Source: Rhizobium sophorae (lineage in GTDB: Bacteria; Pseudomonadota; Alphaproteobacteria; Rhizobiales; Rhizobiaceae). From it: a stretch of 64,000 nt of DNA. The notes beneath the pieces are model-generated. The model was given only the letters and a program-made list of their open reading frames with translations. It was not told the origin of the DNA and made no database searches. Shown one piece after another: positions 16,747-25,523 of this stretch. The stretch spans positions 62,001-126,000 of the forward strand of contig NZ_JABFCN010000003.1 in NCBI RefSeq assembly GCF_013087515.1, written 5' to 3'. A program made the position numbers and the translations under genes. Each line of letters begins with the position of its first letter. Position 1 is the stretch's first letter.

Positions 16747-17499
16747 CTACTCAATCATCGATTGGTAGAGCCAGTCGGAAAGCGTCTGACGCGCTACGCG
16801 CGCACCGGCGCCGGGGATCAGTGCGTCGTCGGTCAGTTCGACGCCGAAATACGGCGTGGATCGATCGGTTATCACCTGCCGTTCGTCTTCATTCGCGGCG
16901 AGATAGATCCGGGCAATTTCATCGATGCCGAACTGCGCCGGGCCGCCGATTTCGACGACATCGCCCGAGGGAGCGCCGGCTGCCAGTTCCGCCAGGAATG
17001 CAGCGACATCCCCGACCGCGACCGGCCTCATCAAGGCCGATGGCAACCGTAAGACATTGCCTTCAGCCCCGATGTCAATCAATCCGTTTATGAACTCGTA
17101 AAATTGCGTGGAGCGGAGGATCGTATAGGGTCGACCTGAAGCCCGGATCAGATTTTCCTGCACCATTTTCGCGCGAAAATAGTCGCTCTCCACGAGGCGC
17201 GGCGTGCCAACCACGGAGAGTGCGAGATAGTGCCGGACGCCGGCTTGCGCCGCAGCTGCGAGCAAGTTCTTCGTCGACGCCTTGAAGAAATCAAACGCCG
17301 AACTGTCACCGAACGATGCGGCATTGGTCACGTCCACAACGACTTCGGTTCCCGCCATCGCCACATCAAGTCCCTTGCCGGTAACCGTGTCGACGCCAAG
17401 CGACAATGATGCGGCCGCGACGTCGTGGCCCGATCGGCGCAACTTCTCGCTGAGCCGCGTTCCGATGAGACCGCTTGCTCCCACCACCGTGACTTTCAT
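16747..17499 (-). CDS. NAD(P)-binding NmrA-like SDR family protein
   Basis: Atypical short-chain dehydrogenase of 250 residues. The N-terminal Rossmann motif is VTVVGASGLIGTRLSEKL. A central FFKASTKNLLAAAAQAGVRHYL-like stretch (given in part) and YTILRSTQFYEF fit NmrA/YwnB-type proteins, which bind NAD(P)H and often act as redox sensors or reductases rather than classical dehydrogenases. ATG 17499 is preceded by AGAGGA. No operon partner. The substrate is unknown. Confidence 0.8.
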   Translation of the reverse strand: MKVTVVGASGLIGTRLSEKLRRSGHDVAAASLSLGVDTVTGKGLDVAMAGTEVVVDVTNAASFGDSSAFDFFKASTKNLLAAAAQAGVRHYLALSVVGTPRLVESDYFRAKMVQENLIRASGRPYTILRSTQFYEFINGLIDIGAEGNVLRLPSALMRPVAVGDVAAFLAELAAGAPSGDVVEIGGPAQFGIDEIARIYLAANEDERQVITDRSTPYFGVELTDDALIPGAGARVARQTLSDWLYQSMIE

Positions 17500-17711
17500 A
17501 TCGGCATCCTCTGTTGCATGTCTTCTGCAATGCTTCACGCGGATCGACAATGACCGGAAAGCCGGACGCCTTCCATCGTGCCTGAGGTCTGGCGCCCTAG
17601 CCGTAGGGCTTAGCGGAGCCAGCCTGAAGTCTAGAATGTGCCATCGGGAAACAGAACAGTCTTCCGATCCGTCGTTCGCCCGAAAATTCCGGCTACATTC
17701 CCGCGCAATGC

Positions 17712-20700
17712 ATGGGTTTCCATGAGTTGCGGTTGTGGTGCGGCGGGACTACGCTTCGCAACATGAGCTCTCCCGCCCCGAAATCGAGAACGACTGCTGC
17801 AGGAAATGCTGACGCCCCCCCGGTTCTCTCTGTCCGGCAGGAGCAGTTGATGCTGAGCGTCTGGTCGCACCGTCCCCAGTTCCTGCATCTGGGGCTTTTC
17901 TGCCTCGCCTACGTGCTCGCCTGCGGCTTCGCACAGTCGCTGGCAATCGTGCCGGGAACGGGTATTTCCATCTGGCCCCCGGGCGGGCTTTTCGTGGCTA
18001 CGCTCATCCTCGCCTCCAGGCGCAGCTGGCCGTGGTGGATCCTGGCGGGTTGCCTGGCAGAGATGTTCAGCAATTTCCTATGGTTCTACAGCCCCGTGCC
18101 TGCGGCCTTCCTGATTTATGTCGGCAACGCTCTTGGAGCAATGGTCGCGGCATGGCTGGTGAATCGGACCTTGAAGCACCCTGTTCAGCTGGAAACTCTG
18201 CAGGAAGTTCTCACATTCGTCATCCTGGCTGCCGGAATTGCACCAATCGTGAGCGCGACCGTGGGAAGTGCCACGCTTGCCTGGTTCGCGATTCAATCGC
18301 AATCCTTCGCGACGGCCTGGCCGCTATGGTGGATCGGAGACGCAACCGGTGTCCTCATCGTCGCACCGCTGGCGTTGGTCCTCTTTCGCAGCTGGCGCAG
18401 CAAGACGGAGTTCTCGGCCGCGCAATGGCTGGAAGCCTGCGTCCTGGGGCTGATCTTTCTCGGTGTCGCAGCTCTTTCGCTGAGCGGCTACCTTCCTTTC
18501 GCCTATATCATCATGCCGCCTCTTCTTTGGGCCGCGGTCCGCTTCGAGTTCAAGGGCGCCGCGGTATCGCTCGCTCTGCTTGCTCTGATCACAGCGGTAT
18601 TCACGATAACAGGCGCCAGCCAGTTTGCCGGTGATCCCGAATCCCAGAAACACAATCAGATCATGCTGCAGCTCTTTCTGGCCATCTCGGCATTTTCAGC
18701 ACTGATTGTCGCCGCCATATCGCGACAGCACCAGCTGGCAGTGCTCAGATTGCACCAAAACGTGGAGACGTTGCGCGACCGGGAACTGGAGCTCTCGCAG
18801 CTCGTAGACATGGTTCCCAGCCATGTCTGGCGCCTGACGCCCGAGGGCGAGCCGACCTTCTTCAATAGGCGGATGGTCGATTTCCTCGGTCTTGACGTGG
18901 CGGACTCGGACAGACCGGGCATGAGCCGGCTGGAGGCCGTCCTGCAGGCCACCGTTCATCCCGATGATACAGCCGGTTTCAGGGACGCCCTTCGCCATTG
19001 CCTCGCCACCGGCGAGACCTTCGTCATGCGGTATCGGCTGCGCCGCGCCGACGGTCTCTATCGCTGGATGTCGAGCCGTGCCGAGCCGATGCGCGATCAG
19101 GCCGGAAACATCGTCCAGTGGTACGGCCTTTGTCACGATATCGATGATCAGGTGCATGCCGAAGAGACCGTGCGCCGGAGCGAACGGCAGCTTCAGCAGA
19201 TGATCGACGCCGTGCCGGTCCGCATATGGAGCGTGGAACCGACAGGCGGATCGATCTACTTCAACAAACGCCACCGGGATCATTTCCACGCCGTCATCGC
19301 CAATTTTGACGCGCAGGCCGAACCGCGCATCGACGAGCTCCTGCAGCAGCTGATCCATCCCGAGGATGCGTCCGACGTGCAGCGCACGCTGCGTAATTGT
19401 TTCGAAACCGGCGGCGGCACCGCCATGCGGTTCCGCTGGCTTGAAAAGGATGGCGTCTACCGCTGGGCCGAATGCAGGGTGGAGCCGCGCCGCAATGACG
19501 ACGGAACGGTCGTGCAATGGTACGGCGTCTCCCTCGACATCGACGAGGAGGTGCGCGCGCTGGAGGCGCTGCGCCACCGCGAACGCGAGCTGTCGCAGCT
19601 CGTGGACATGGTCCCGGCCCAGATCAGGCGCCTGACGCCGGAAGGCGAACCGGTCTTCTTCAACAAGCGCCTCATTGACTTTTTCGGTCTCGACGTGGGC
19701 GATATGGATAGGCCCGGCATGAGCCGTCTCTCCTCGGTCATCCACACCCTCGTCCATCCCGACGACGCATCAAGGTTGCTCGAGACGGTTCATCATTCCC
19801 TCGCCAGCGGCGATCCCTTCTCTATAAAATATCGCATGCGCCGTTTCGACGGAGCCTATCGCTGGGTCGATGGCCGAGCCGAGCCGCTGCGCGATCAAAG
19901 CGGCGCGATCACGCAATGGTATGTCATATCCGTCGACATCGACGATGAAATGCGTGCGCAGGAAACGCTTCGCGACCGGGAGCGGGAGCTTTCGCAACTC
20001 GTGGACATGGTTCCGAGCCTGCTCTGGCGGCTCAATCCGGAAGGCGCTCCGACCTTCTTCAACCAGCGCTTGGTGGATTTTTTGGGTCTCGACATTGCCG
20101 ATACGGAAAAGTCGGGCGTGAGCCGGCTGGCGGCGCTCATCGAGGCCGCCGTCCATCCCGACGATGCAGCCGGCCTCGAGCAAGCGCTCAGCCATTCTCT
20201 CGCCACCGGGGAACGCTTCTCCAGCCAATATCGCCTGCGGCGCGCCGACGGTGTCTACCGATGGGTGAAAGGCAGCGCGGAGCCGCTGCGGGATGATAAT
20301 GGACGGATCGTTCAGTGGTACGGCCTCTCGCATGACATCGACGATCAACTGCGCGTCGAGGACGCACTGCGGGAGAGAGAACGATCGCTCTGGCAGCTCG
20401 TTGAAACGCTGCCGGCAATGATCGATTGCGCGGCACCTGATGGAGAGCCGATCTATCGCAGCCAGCAACTGCGCGACTTCCTCGGTTATAATCTTGAAGA
20501 GCTGGATGGAACGGGCAAAACCCGGCTGGACGGCACACTCGATGCCGGTGTTCATCCCGACGATTTGGCAGGGGTCAAGGAAAACTATGCCCATTCATTG
20601 TCCACTGGCGAGCCCTATGCGCGCCGGCACCGTCTGCGGCGCCATGATGGTGAATATCGCTGGGTCGAGACGCGTGCGGCAGCGATGCGCAATGCCGAAG

Positions 20701-21485
20701 GCGCCATCGTCCAGTGGAATGTCATCTGCCTTGATATCGACGGTGAGGTTCACGCGGAGGAAGATCTGCGTCGAGCGCGAGAGGGTCTTGCACGGGCGAG
20801 TCAAGTGGCGAGCCTGGCCGAACTTTCAGCCTCCATTGCGCACGAGGTGAACCAGCCGCTCGCGGCCGTCGTGGCTAACTCACACGCCTGCCAGCGCTGG
20901 CTCATGGCCGAGCCGCCGAATATGGAGCGGGCACAGAGGACGGTCGAGCGCATCATCCGGGATGCCAACTCGGCGGCGGATGTCGTCAGCCGCATTCGCG
21001 CTCTGTTCAAGCAATCCGTAGACAGGAGGACCCCATCGACGCTCTCCGGTATCGTCAACGAAGCGCGCAACCTCATGGCCGACGAGGCCTGGCGTCGTCA
21101 CGTTCGGATGGAGGTGGGGGTCGACGCCACCCTTCCGCTCATCGCAATCGACCGCGTCCAGATCCAGCAAGTTCTGATCAATCTCATCCGCAACGGCATC
21201 GAGGCAATGGACGCCACGACAGGCGACAGGGTCATTGAAATCCGCGTACGCCAGATCGGGAATATCCTCCAGACCGAGGTCAGCGATCGCGGCCAGGGCA
21301 TCGAATTTCCCGAAAAGATGTTCGAGCCGTTCTTTACGACCAAGGAAAAAGGCATGGGCATGGGGCTGGCCATCTGCCGCTCGATCGTCGAACTGCACGG
21401 CGGGCGATTGTGGGCCGAGAAGAACAATCCGTGCGGAGCGACGTTGATCTTCACATTGCCTATTGAAACGAAGGCGGCGCTATGA
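17712..21485 (+). CDS. MASE1 multi-PAS sensor histidine kinase
   Basis: Very large membrane sensor kinase, 1257 residues. Residues about 50-335 form a MASE1 domain with eight or so hydrophobic segments (GTGISIWPPGGLFVA, WWIGDATGVLIVAPLAL). From about 350 to 1010 there are five tandem PAS units of about 133 residues, each ending in a YRW-VQWYG/WN core and an I/LDID linker. The kinase core follows: H-box ASIAHEVNQPLAAVV with the phospho-accepting His, N-box LINLIRNGIEAM, G1 SDRGQGIEF and G2 KGMGMGLAICRSIVE. It overlaps the next gene by four bases (ATGA), so it phosphorylates the regulators encoded downstream. ATG 17763 is an alternative start. The signal is unknown; the FixL-like core suggests respiration or small-molecule sensing. 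Confidence 0.92.
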   Translation: MGFHELRLWCGGTTLRNMSSPAPKSRTTAAGNADAPPVLSVRQEQLMLSVWSHRPQFLHLGLFCLAYVLACGFAQSLAIVPGTGISIWPPGGLFVATLILASRRSWPWWILAGCLAEMFSNFLWFYSPVPAAFLIYVGNALGAMVAAWLVNRTLKHPVQLETLQEVLTFVILAAGIAPIVSATVGSATLAWFAIQSQSFATAWPLWWIGDATGVLIVAPLALVLFRSWRSKTEFSAAQWLEACVLGLIFLGVAALSLSGYLPFAYIIMPPLLWAAVRFEFKGAAVSLALLALITAVFTITGASQFAGDPESQKHNQIMLQLFLAISAFSALIVAAISRQHQLAVLRLHQNVETLRDRELELSQLVDMVPSHVWRLTPEGEPTFFNRRMVDFLGLDVADSDRPGMSRLEAVLQATVHPDDTAGFRDALRHCLATGETFVMRYRLRRADGLYRWMSSRAEPMRDQAGNIVQWYGLCHDIDDQVHAEETVRRSERQLQQMIDAVPVRIWSVEPTGGSIYFNKRHRDHFHAVIANFDAQAEPRIDELLQQLIHPEDASDVQRTLRNCFETGGGTAMRFRWLEKDGVYRWAECRVEPRRNDDGTVVQWYGVSLDIDEEVRALEALRHRERELSQLVDMVPAQIRRLTPEGEPVFFNKRLIDFFGLDVGDMDRPGMSRLSSVIHTLVHPDDASRLLETVHHSLASGDPFSIKYRMRRFDGAYRWVDGRAEPLRDQSGAITQWYVISVDIDDEMRAQETLRDRERELSQLVDMVPSLLWRLNPEGAPTFFNQRLVDFLGLDIADTEKSGVSRLAALIEAAVHPDDAAGLEQALSHSLATGERFSSQYRLRRADGVYRWVKGSAEPLRDDNGRIVQWYGLSHDIDDQLRVEDALRERERSLWQLVETLPAMIDCAAPDGEPIYRSQQLRDFLGYNLEELDGTGKTRLDGTLDAGVHPDDLAGVKENYAHSLSTGEPYARRHRLRRHDGEYRWVETRAAAMRNAEGAIVQWNVICLDIDGEVHAEEDLRRAREGLARASQVASLAELSASIAHEVNQPLAAVVANSHACQRWLMAEPPNMERAQRTVERIIRDANSAADVVSRIRALFKQSVDRRTPSTLSGIVNEARNLMADEAWRRHVRMEVGVDATLPLIAIDRVQIQQVLINLIRNGIEAMDATTGDRVIEIRVRQIGNILQTEVSDRGQGIEFPEKMFEPFFTTKEKGMGMGLAICRSIVELHGGRLWAEKNNPCGATLIFTLPIETKAAL
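18775..20756 (+). repeat. Five tandem PAS-coding units
   Basis: Five successive segments of about 390-400 bases, starting near 18775, 19165, 19560, 19957 and 20357, code for similar PAS/PAC modules. Shared words include RERELSQLVDMVP, FFN.R.VDF.GLD and VQWYG. Units 1, 3 and 4 are most alike, which points to recent internal duplication or gene conversion. Confidence 0.75.
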
Positions 21486-22123
21486 CGGCCGACGACCATA
21501 TCGTCTTCATCGTCGACGACGATGAACGTATCCGGGAAGCGCTCGTCGAGCTGCTGGACTCGCACGGCATGCACGCCATCGCCTTCGAATCGGCCTGCGA
21601 CTACGTGAGAGCGGACAAGCCGGATGTGCCCGCCTGCCTCGTTCTGGATATCGAGCTGCCTGACATCAACGGTCTCGATTTGCAGAGACAGATCGCAGAC
21701 AGGGATCATCCACCGATCGTCTTCATTACGGGACATGGCGACATTCCCTCCTCCGTGCGTGCGATCAAGCATGGCGCGGTGGACTTCTTGACCAAGCCGT
21801 TCAGCGATGCGGATCTCATGGCGGCAATCCATGCGGCGATTGCTCAGGATCGGGAAAAGAGAGCCGAGCGCGCCGAGATCGACATGCTCAGACAACACTA
21901 TCTCGACCTGACGCCGCGCGAGCGCGAGGTGCTTCCGCTGGTCGTCAGCGGCCTTCTCAACAAGCAGGCCGCAGCCGAATTGGGGATCAGCGAAGTCACG
22001 CTGCAGATCCACAGAAGAAACGTGATGCAGAAAATGGCCGCGGCATCGCTCGCCGATCTGGTGCGGATCGCGGAGAGATTGGAAATACCGATAACCCACT
22101 CGCGCAGAGTGGGAGGGAATTGA
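21482..22123 (+). CDS. FixJ/NarL-type response regulator
   Basis: Two-domain regulator of 213 residues. Receiver domain: acidic pair FIVDDDERIREAL, phospho-Asp in LVLDIELPDINGL and conserved Lys in FLTKPFSDADL. C-terminal LuxR-type HTH: LTPREREVLPLVVSGLLNKQ, AAELGISEVTLQIHRRNV. Coupled to the kinase by an ATGA overlap, so it is the direct partner. Expected to bind DNA as a phosphorylated dimer. Confidence 0.92.
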   Translation: MTADDHIVFIVDDDERIREALVELLDSHGMHAIAFESACDYVRADKPDVPACLVLDIELPDINGLDLQRQIADRDHPPIVFITGHGDIPSSVRAIKHGAVDFLTKPFSDADLMAAIHAAIAQDREKRAERAEIDMLRQHYLDLTPREREVLPLVVSGLLNKQAAAELGISEVTLQIHRRNVMQKMAAASLADLVRIAERLEIPITHSRRVGGN

Positions 22124-22125
22124 AG

Positions 22126-22503
22126 ATGAACAAGACAAGACATGTCGTGGCAATTGTAGATGACGATCCAAGGTTGCTTGAATCGATGGGCGACCTTTTG
22201 GAATCTGCGGGTTATGTGGCCCGCAGCTTCTCATCGGCGGGCTCGCTGCTCGTCAACGGGCTGTCGGACCTCGACCTTCTCATCACCGATATCGGAATGC
22301 CCGGCATCGACGGCTTCGAACTTCGTGACCTGGTGAGGAAGTCGCGTCCGGAACTGCCGGTATTCATGATCACGGGCCGCCATGAGATAGCCGATCAGGG
22401 ACGCGCTCAAGGCGCAAGCGGATTTTTCCGCAAGCCCTTCGATGCCCAGGCCTTGCTGGCCGCCATTGCCAACGCTTTGCATAAATCGACAGATGGAGGG
22501 TGA
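22126..22503 (+). CDS. Single-domain response regulator receiver
   Basis: Stand-alone receiver of 125 residues, no output domain. Acidic pocket AIVDDDPRLLESM, phospho-Asp in LLITDIGMPGIDGF, switch Thr in FMITGRH and Lys in FFRKPFDAQAL. ATG 22126 is preceded by GGAGGGAATTGAAG. Lying between two FixJ-like regulators, it probably acts as a phosphate sink, a shuttle or a protein-protein modulator of the same kinase. Confidence 0.9.
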   Translation: MNKTRHVVAIVDDDPRLLESMGDLLESAGYVARSFSSAGSLLVNGLSDLDLLITDIGMPGIDGFELRDLVRKSRPELPVFMITGRHEIADQGRAQGASGFFRKPFDAQALLAAIANALHKSTDGG

Positions 22504-22504
22504 C

Positions 22505-23200
22505 ATGAGAGTTGACCAGCCGTTGCTGCGGAGATCGGCGCCGTTATCATTGCAATGCAGTTATGAAGAAAATCAGCCGCTTGTCATTATCGTCGATGAC
22601 GACGCATCGGTCCGCGAGGCGCTGTCGGAGTTGATCCTGTCGGCGGGTTTCCAATCAGCCAGTTATGCCTCAACCCGCGAACTGCTTGACGCCGATATCC
22701 TGGATAGCCCCGGCTGCCTGATCCTCGACGTGCGCATGCCAGGCGCAAGCGGCCTTCACCTGCAGAGCCATCTGGCCGAAAACGGCATTTCCAAGCCGAT
22801 CATCTTCCTGACCGGGCATGGCGACATCCCGATGACCGTCCAGGCGATGAAGGCCGGCGCCGTGGATTTTCTCACCAAACCGGTGCGGGACCAGACGCTG
22901 CTCGACGCTGTGACTGCCGGCATTGCGATGGATGCCGAGCGGCGAGCCGAAGCGGCGATCACCAAGCGCAATATCAAGCGCCTGGAGACCCTGACGCAGC
23001 GCGAGCGCGAGGTCCTGCATGAAGTGGCGCGCGGCCGCCTCAACAAGCAGATCGCCTTCGACCTCGGCATCAGCGAGGTGACGGTCAAGCTGCATCGCAG
23101 CAATGTCATGCACAAGATGGAGGCGGCCTCCATCGGCGAACTGATCCGGGCCTGGGAAACGCTGCCCGCGCAAATGCGCCAGGTCGGCCCGCGCCAGTAG
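22505..23200 (+). CDS. FixJ/NarL-type response regulator (second copy)
   Basis: Response regulator of 231 residues with an N-terminal extension of about 25 residues before the receiver (VIIVDDDASVREALSELI; phospho-Asp in LILDVRMPGASGL; Lys in FLTKPVRDQTL). LuxR-type HTH: LTQREREVLHEVARGRLNKQ, then IAFDLGISEVTVKLHRSNV. The start ATG 22505 has GGAGGG just upstream and lies one base after the previous stop. It resembles the first regulator of the operon, so both are likely to read the same kinase. Confidence 0.91.
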   Translation: MRVDQPLLRRSAPLSLQCSYEENQPLVIIVDDDASVREALSELILSAGFQSASYASTRELLDADILDSPGCLILDVRMPGASGLHLQSHLAENGISKPIIFLTGHGDIPMTVQAMKAGAVDFLTKPVRDQTLLDAVTAGIAMDAERRAEAAITKRNIKRLETLTQREREVLHEVARGRLNKQIAFDLGISEVTVKLHRSNVMHKMEAASIGELIRAWETLPAQMRQVGPRQ

Positions 23201-23390
23201 GCGCAGGATGCCGGCCTCGAACATGATCTGCCGCCGCTGTCCATTTGATGCGCGCCGTATCCGATTCGCGCCGGAAAAGACGATGCGGCGCCGATAATGG
23301 GTTTCGGCCCCGCACCCATGCGTTATCTCTAAATTAAAGCTCGGGGATATGACCAGATACCCGGCTTTGGTTCCCCAAGGAGATCTCGCT

Positions 23391-23744
23391 TTGAACAATC
23401 AATCGTCAGCCGCGCCTTCCCCTGAAACCAACACCTTCGACAACGAAGCAAACTTCCTGTCGGCTATGGGGAATGCCAAACGGCTTCACATTCTGCATCT
23501 GCTGGCCGAAGGAGAAATGTCCGTGAGCGTCCTGGCCGACGAGGTGGGATTGAGCCAATCTTCGACTTCCCAGCATTTGGCAATTCTTCGAGAACAGGAA
23601 CTCGTGCGGACGCGAAGGGATGCCCAGACGATCTACTATTCACTTCAATCCGCCGCGGCCACAGCGATGCTCGATACGCTCGCCGATATCTTCGGATGGC
23701 ACCCTCGCTCCCCAGCGAAACGCGGCCGAGCCGTAGGCACCTGA
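23391..23744 (+). CDS. ArsR-family HTH transcriptional regulator
   Basis: Small winged-helix repressor of about 117 residues: MGNAKRLHILHLLAEGEMSV, then LADEVGLSQSSTSQHLAILR and a QTIYYSL wing. I prefer the TTG start at 23391 because a perfect AAGGAG lies eight bases upstream; an ATG at 23349 is in frame but lacks such a site. The metal-binding ELCVCDL motif of ArsR/SmtB is absent and no paired Cys is seen, so it is probably a redox or metabolite-type member. It lies upstream of two flavin-dependent reductases on the same strand. Confidence 0.85.
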   Translation: MNNQSSAAPSPETNTFDNEANFLSAMGNAKRLHILHLLAEGEMSVSVLADEVGLSQSSTSQHLAILREQELVRTRRDAQTIYYSLQSAAATAMLDTLADIFGWHPRSPAKRGRAVGT

Positions 23745-24089
23745 CAAAATGACGAAGCGTTGCTCTTGCGGCTCATGATTGGAGCATGCTCTTGTAGGCA
23801 ACTCGGGATCGGCGCCGCGGCAACGAAGAGCAGCGCAATGGCGAAGACGGCGAAAGAGATGACTGCGGCTTGAGCGTAAGCGCCAAGCTGAGGCCGTTCA
23901 GGGGCGTCATTCCAGGCCGAGATGCCCGTGGCGCGGGAGTCCAGCAATGCTTCGCCCACATGCCCCCGAACGCATCGATCCCTGATGTACGTTTGATCTA
24001 CGCCTCCTAGACCACGGTGTGATTACGCCTCCATTGCGAATGGAGATAATGAACGACATCAGGAACCGAACAGTCAGGAGGAAGCGGCC
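23745..24089. other. Gap between regulator and nitroreductase
   Basis: About 345 bases without a supported gene. A minus-strand frame here would encode one hydrophobic segment, but has no ribosome site or family resemblance. It probably carries the promoter for the downstream reductase genes; no clear -35/-10 pair was identified. Confidence 0.35.
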
Positions 24090-24146
24090 ATGAGTATGGA
24101 CGTAACGAACGGCCAGCGCCATGGAGGCGATCATGGACGTATATGA
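24090..24146 (+). CDS. Short upstream ORF (leader peptide candidate)
   Basis: An 18-codon ORF (MSMDVTNGQRHGGDHGRI) starts at ATG 24090, six bases after a strong GGAGG. Its end overlaps the start of the nitroreductase gene by 14 bases in another frame. It may couple translation into the nitroreductase gene, or be a leader peptide. Chance occurrence is possible because GGAGG words are frequent. Confidence 0.35.
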   Translation: MSMDVTNGQRHGGDHGRI

Positions 24147-24798
24147 AGCAGTCACAAGCCGACGGGCGGTGCGTGGATTCAAAGGCGAGCCTGTGAAGAG
24201 GGAGGTGCTTGAGCGAGTGCTGTCCGCCGCAGCTTGGTCGCCGTCAGGATCGAACATCCAGCCGTGGAACACCTATGTGATGACCGGCGCACCGCTGGCT
24301 GAGCTCAAGACGTCCGCCGTCGAGCGCGTGGCCCATGGCGACGCCTGGGATAAGCGGCAGTACGAGATGTACCCGCCCGTGCTGAAGTCCCCCTACGGGG
24401 AGCGCCGATCCGCCTTCGGCAAGGAGCGCTACAGCGCGCTCGGCATTGCGCGCGAGGACTGGGAGGCGCGCCAGCGGGCAGCGATCGCCAACTGGAACTG
24501 TTTCGGCGCGCCCGCCGCCCTGTTCTGCTACATCGACCGTGACCTGGGCCTATCCCAATGGGCCGATGTCGGCATGTATCTGCAGACCGTCATGCTGCTG
24601 CTCCGCGCCGAAGGTCTGCACAGTTGCCCGCAGATGGCGTGGTCGCAGGTTCGCGAGACGGTCGCAGAAGTCCTGTCACCCCCGGACGAGCTCATCCTCT
24701 TCTGCGGCATGTCGATCGGGTACGAGGATCCCACAGTCAGTTACACCCGCACAGGCCGCGCGCCGCTCGACGAGACGGTCACGTTCGTCGGCGAGTAG
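24133..24798 (+). CDS. Nitroreductase family protein
   Basis: FMN-dependent NAD(P)H oxidoreductase of 221 residues. N-terminal FMN-phosphate motif VTSRRAVRGF, then WSPSGSNIQPWNTYV, and the C-terminal GMSIGYED segment are typical of the NfsB/FRP fold. ATG 24133 has GGAGG six bases upstream, better than ATG 24121. Probably cytosolic, reducing nitroaromatics, quinones or related electrophiles. The next gene encodes an FMN reductase, so the two may form a redox-stress pair under the upstream ArsR-type regulator. Confidence 0.88.
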   Translation: MDVYEAVTSRRAVRGFKGEPVKREVLERVLSAAAWSPSGSNIQPWNTYVMTGAPLAELKTSAVERVAHGDAWDKRQYEMYPPVLKSPYGERRSAFGKERYSALGIAREDWEARQRAAIANWNCFGAPAALFCYIDRDLGLSQWADVGMYLQTVMLLLRAEGLHSCPQMAWSQVRETVAEVLSPPDELILFCGMSIGYEDPTVSYTRTGRAPLDETVTFVGE

Positions 24799-24882
24799 TT
24801 GCCTGCGATCGAAGGACAAGAGACCCTTCTTTGATTTTTGCGTATGATAGGTCCTTTATCATGCGAGATATTGGAGAACGCC

Positions 24883-25455
24883 ATGACCACGCATAAAGTA
24901 GGCTATCTCATCGGCAGCCTCGCAAAGGGCTCGATCAACCGCAAGCTCGCCAAGGCGTTGGTGCGGTTCGCCCCGCCGGAGCTTGAAATGTCGGAAATAT
25001 CCTTCAAGGACCTGCCGCTCTACAGCTACGACTATGACGCCGACTACCCTCCGGCTGGCAAGGCATTCAAGGCGGCAATAGCGGCCGTCGACGCCGTGCT
25101 GTTTGTGACGCCCGAATACAATCGATCCATACCCGGTGGGCTGAAAAATGCAATCGACTGGGCGAGCCGCCCCTACGGCACCAACTCGTTCACACGCAAG
25201 CCGTCAGCGGTGATCGGCACGTCGCCGGGCGCGATAGGCACAGCAGTCGCCCAGCAGAATTTGCGCAGTGTACTCAGCTTCTGCAACTCTCCCCAGATGA
25301 ATGCCCCGGAAGCCTACATCCAGTTCACACCGGGGCTGATCACTGATGACGGCGAGGTCACGAACGACAAAACGGCCGATTTCCTTCGCACGTTCATGCG
25401 GGACTTCCATGTCTTCATTGCAAGGGTTCGCTCAGTGCTGCCGAAAGATGCCTAG
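24883..25455 (+). CDS. NADPH-dependent FMN reductase
   Basis: Flavodoxin-like reductase of 190 residues. N-terminal phosphate-binding loop GYLIGSLAKGSINRKLAKAL and the family motif LFVTPEYNRSIPGGLKNAID are clear. ATG 24883 is preceded by GGAGAACGCC; the longer frame from 24838 lacks a site. Members (ChrR/ArsH/YieF-like) reduce FMN, quinones or chromate using NADPH. It follows the nitroreductase gene by 84 bases. Confidence 0.9.
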   Translation: MTTHKVGYLIGSLAKGSINRKLAKALVRFAPPELEMSEISFKDLPLYSYDYDADYPPAGKAFKAAIAAVDAVLFVTPEYNRSIPGGLKNAIDWASRPYGTNSFTRKPSAVIGTSPGAIGTAVAQQNLRSVLSFCNSPQMNAPEAYIQFTPGLITDDGEVTNDKTADFLRTFMRDFHVFIARVRSVLPKDA

Positions 25456-25523
25456 AAGCTCGTCCTGCGGGAGCTGGCCGGGCCATCCGGGCGGCCAGCT
25501 CCTGTTTCAAGCGGGCAATGCCC

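Noticed and set aside
18696..19757. 353-codon minus-strand frame inside the multi-PAS kinase gene
   Set aside because: Its repeated character mirrors the PAS repeats on the coding strand; no ribosome site or motif.
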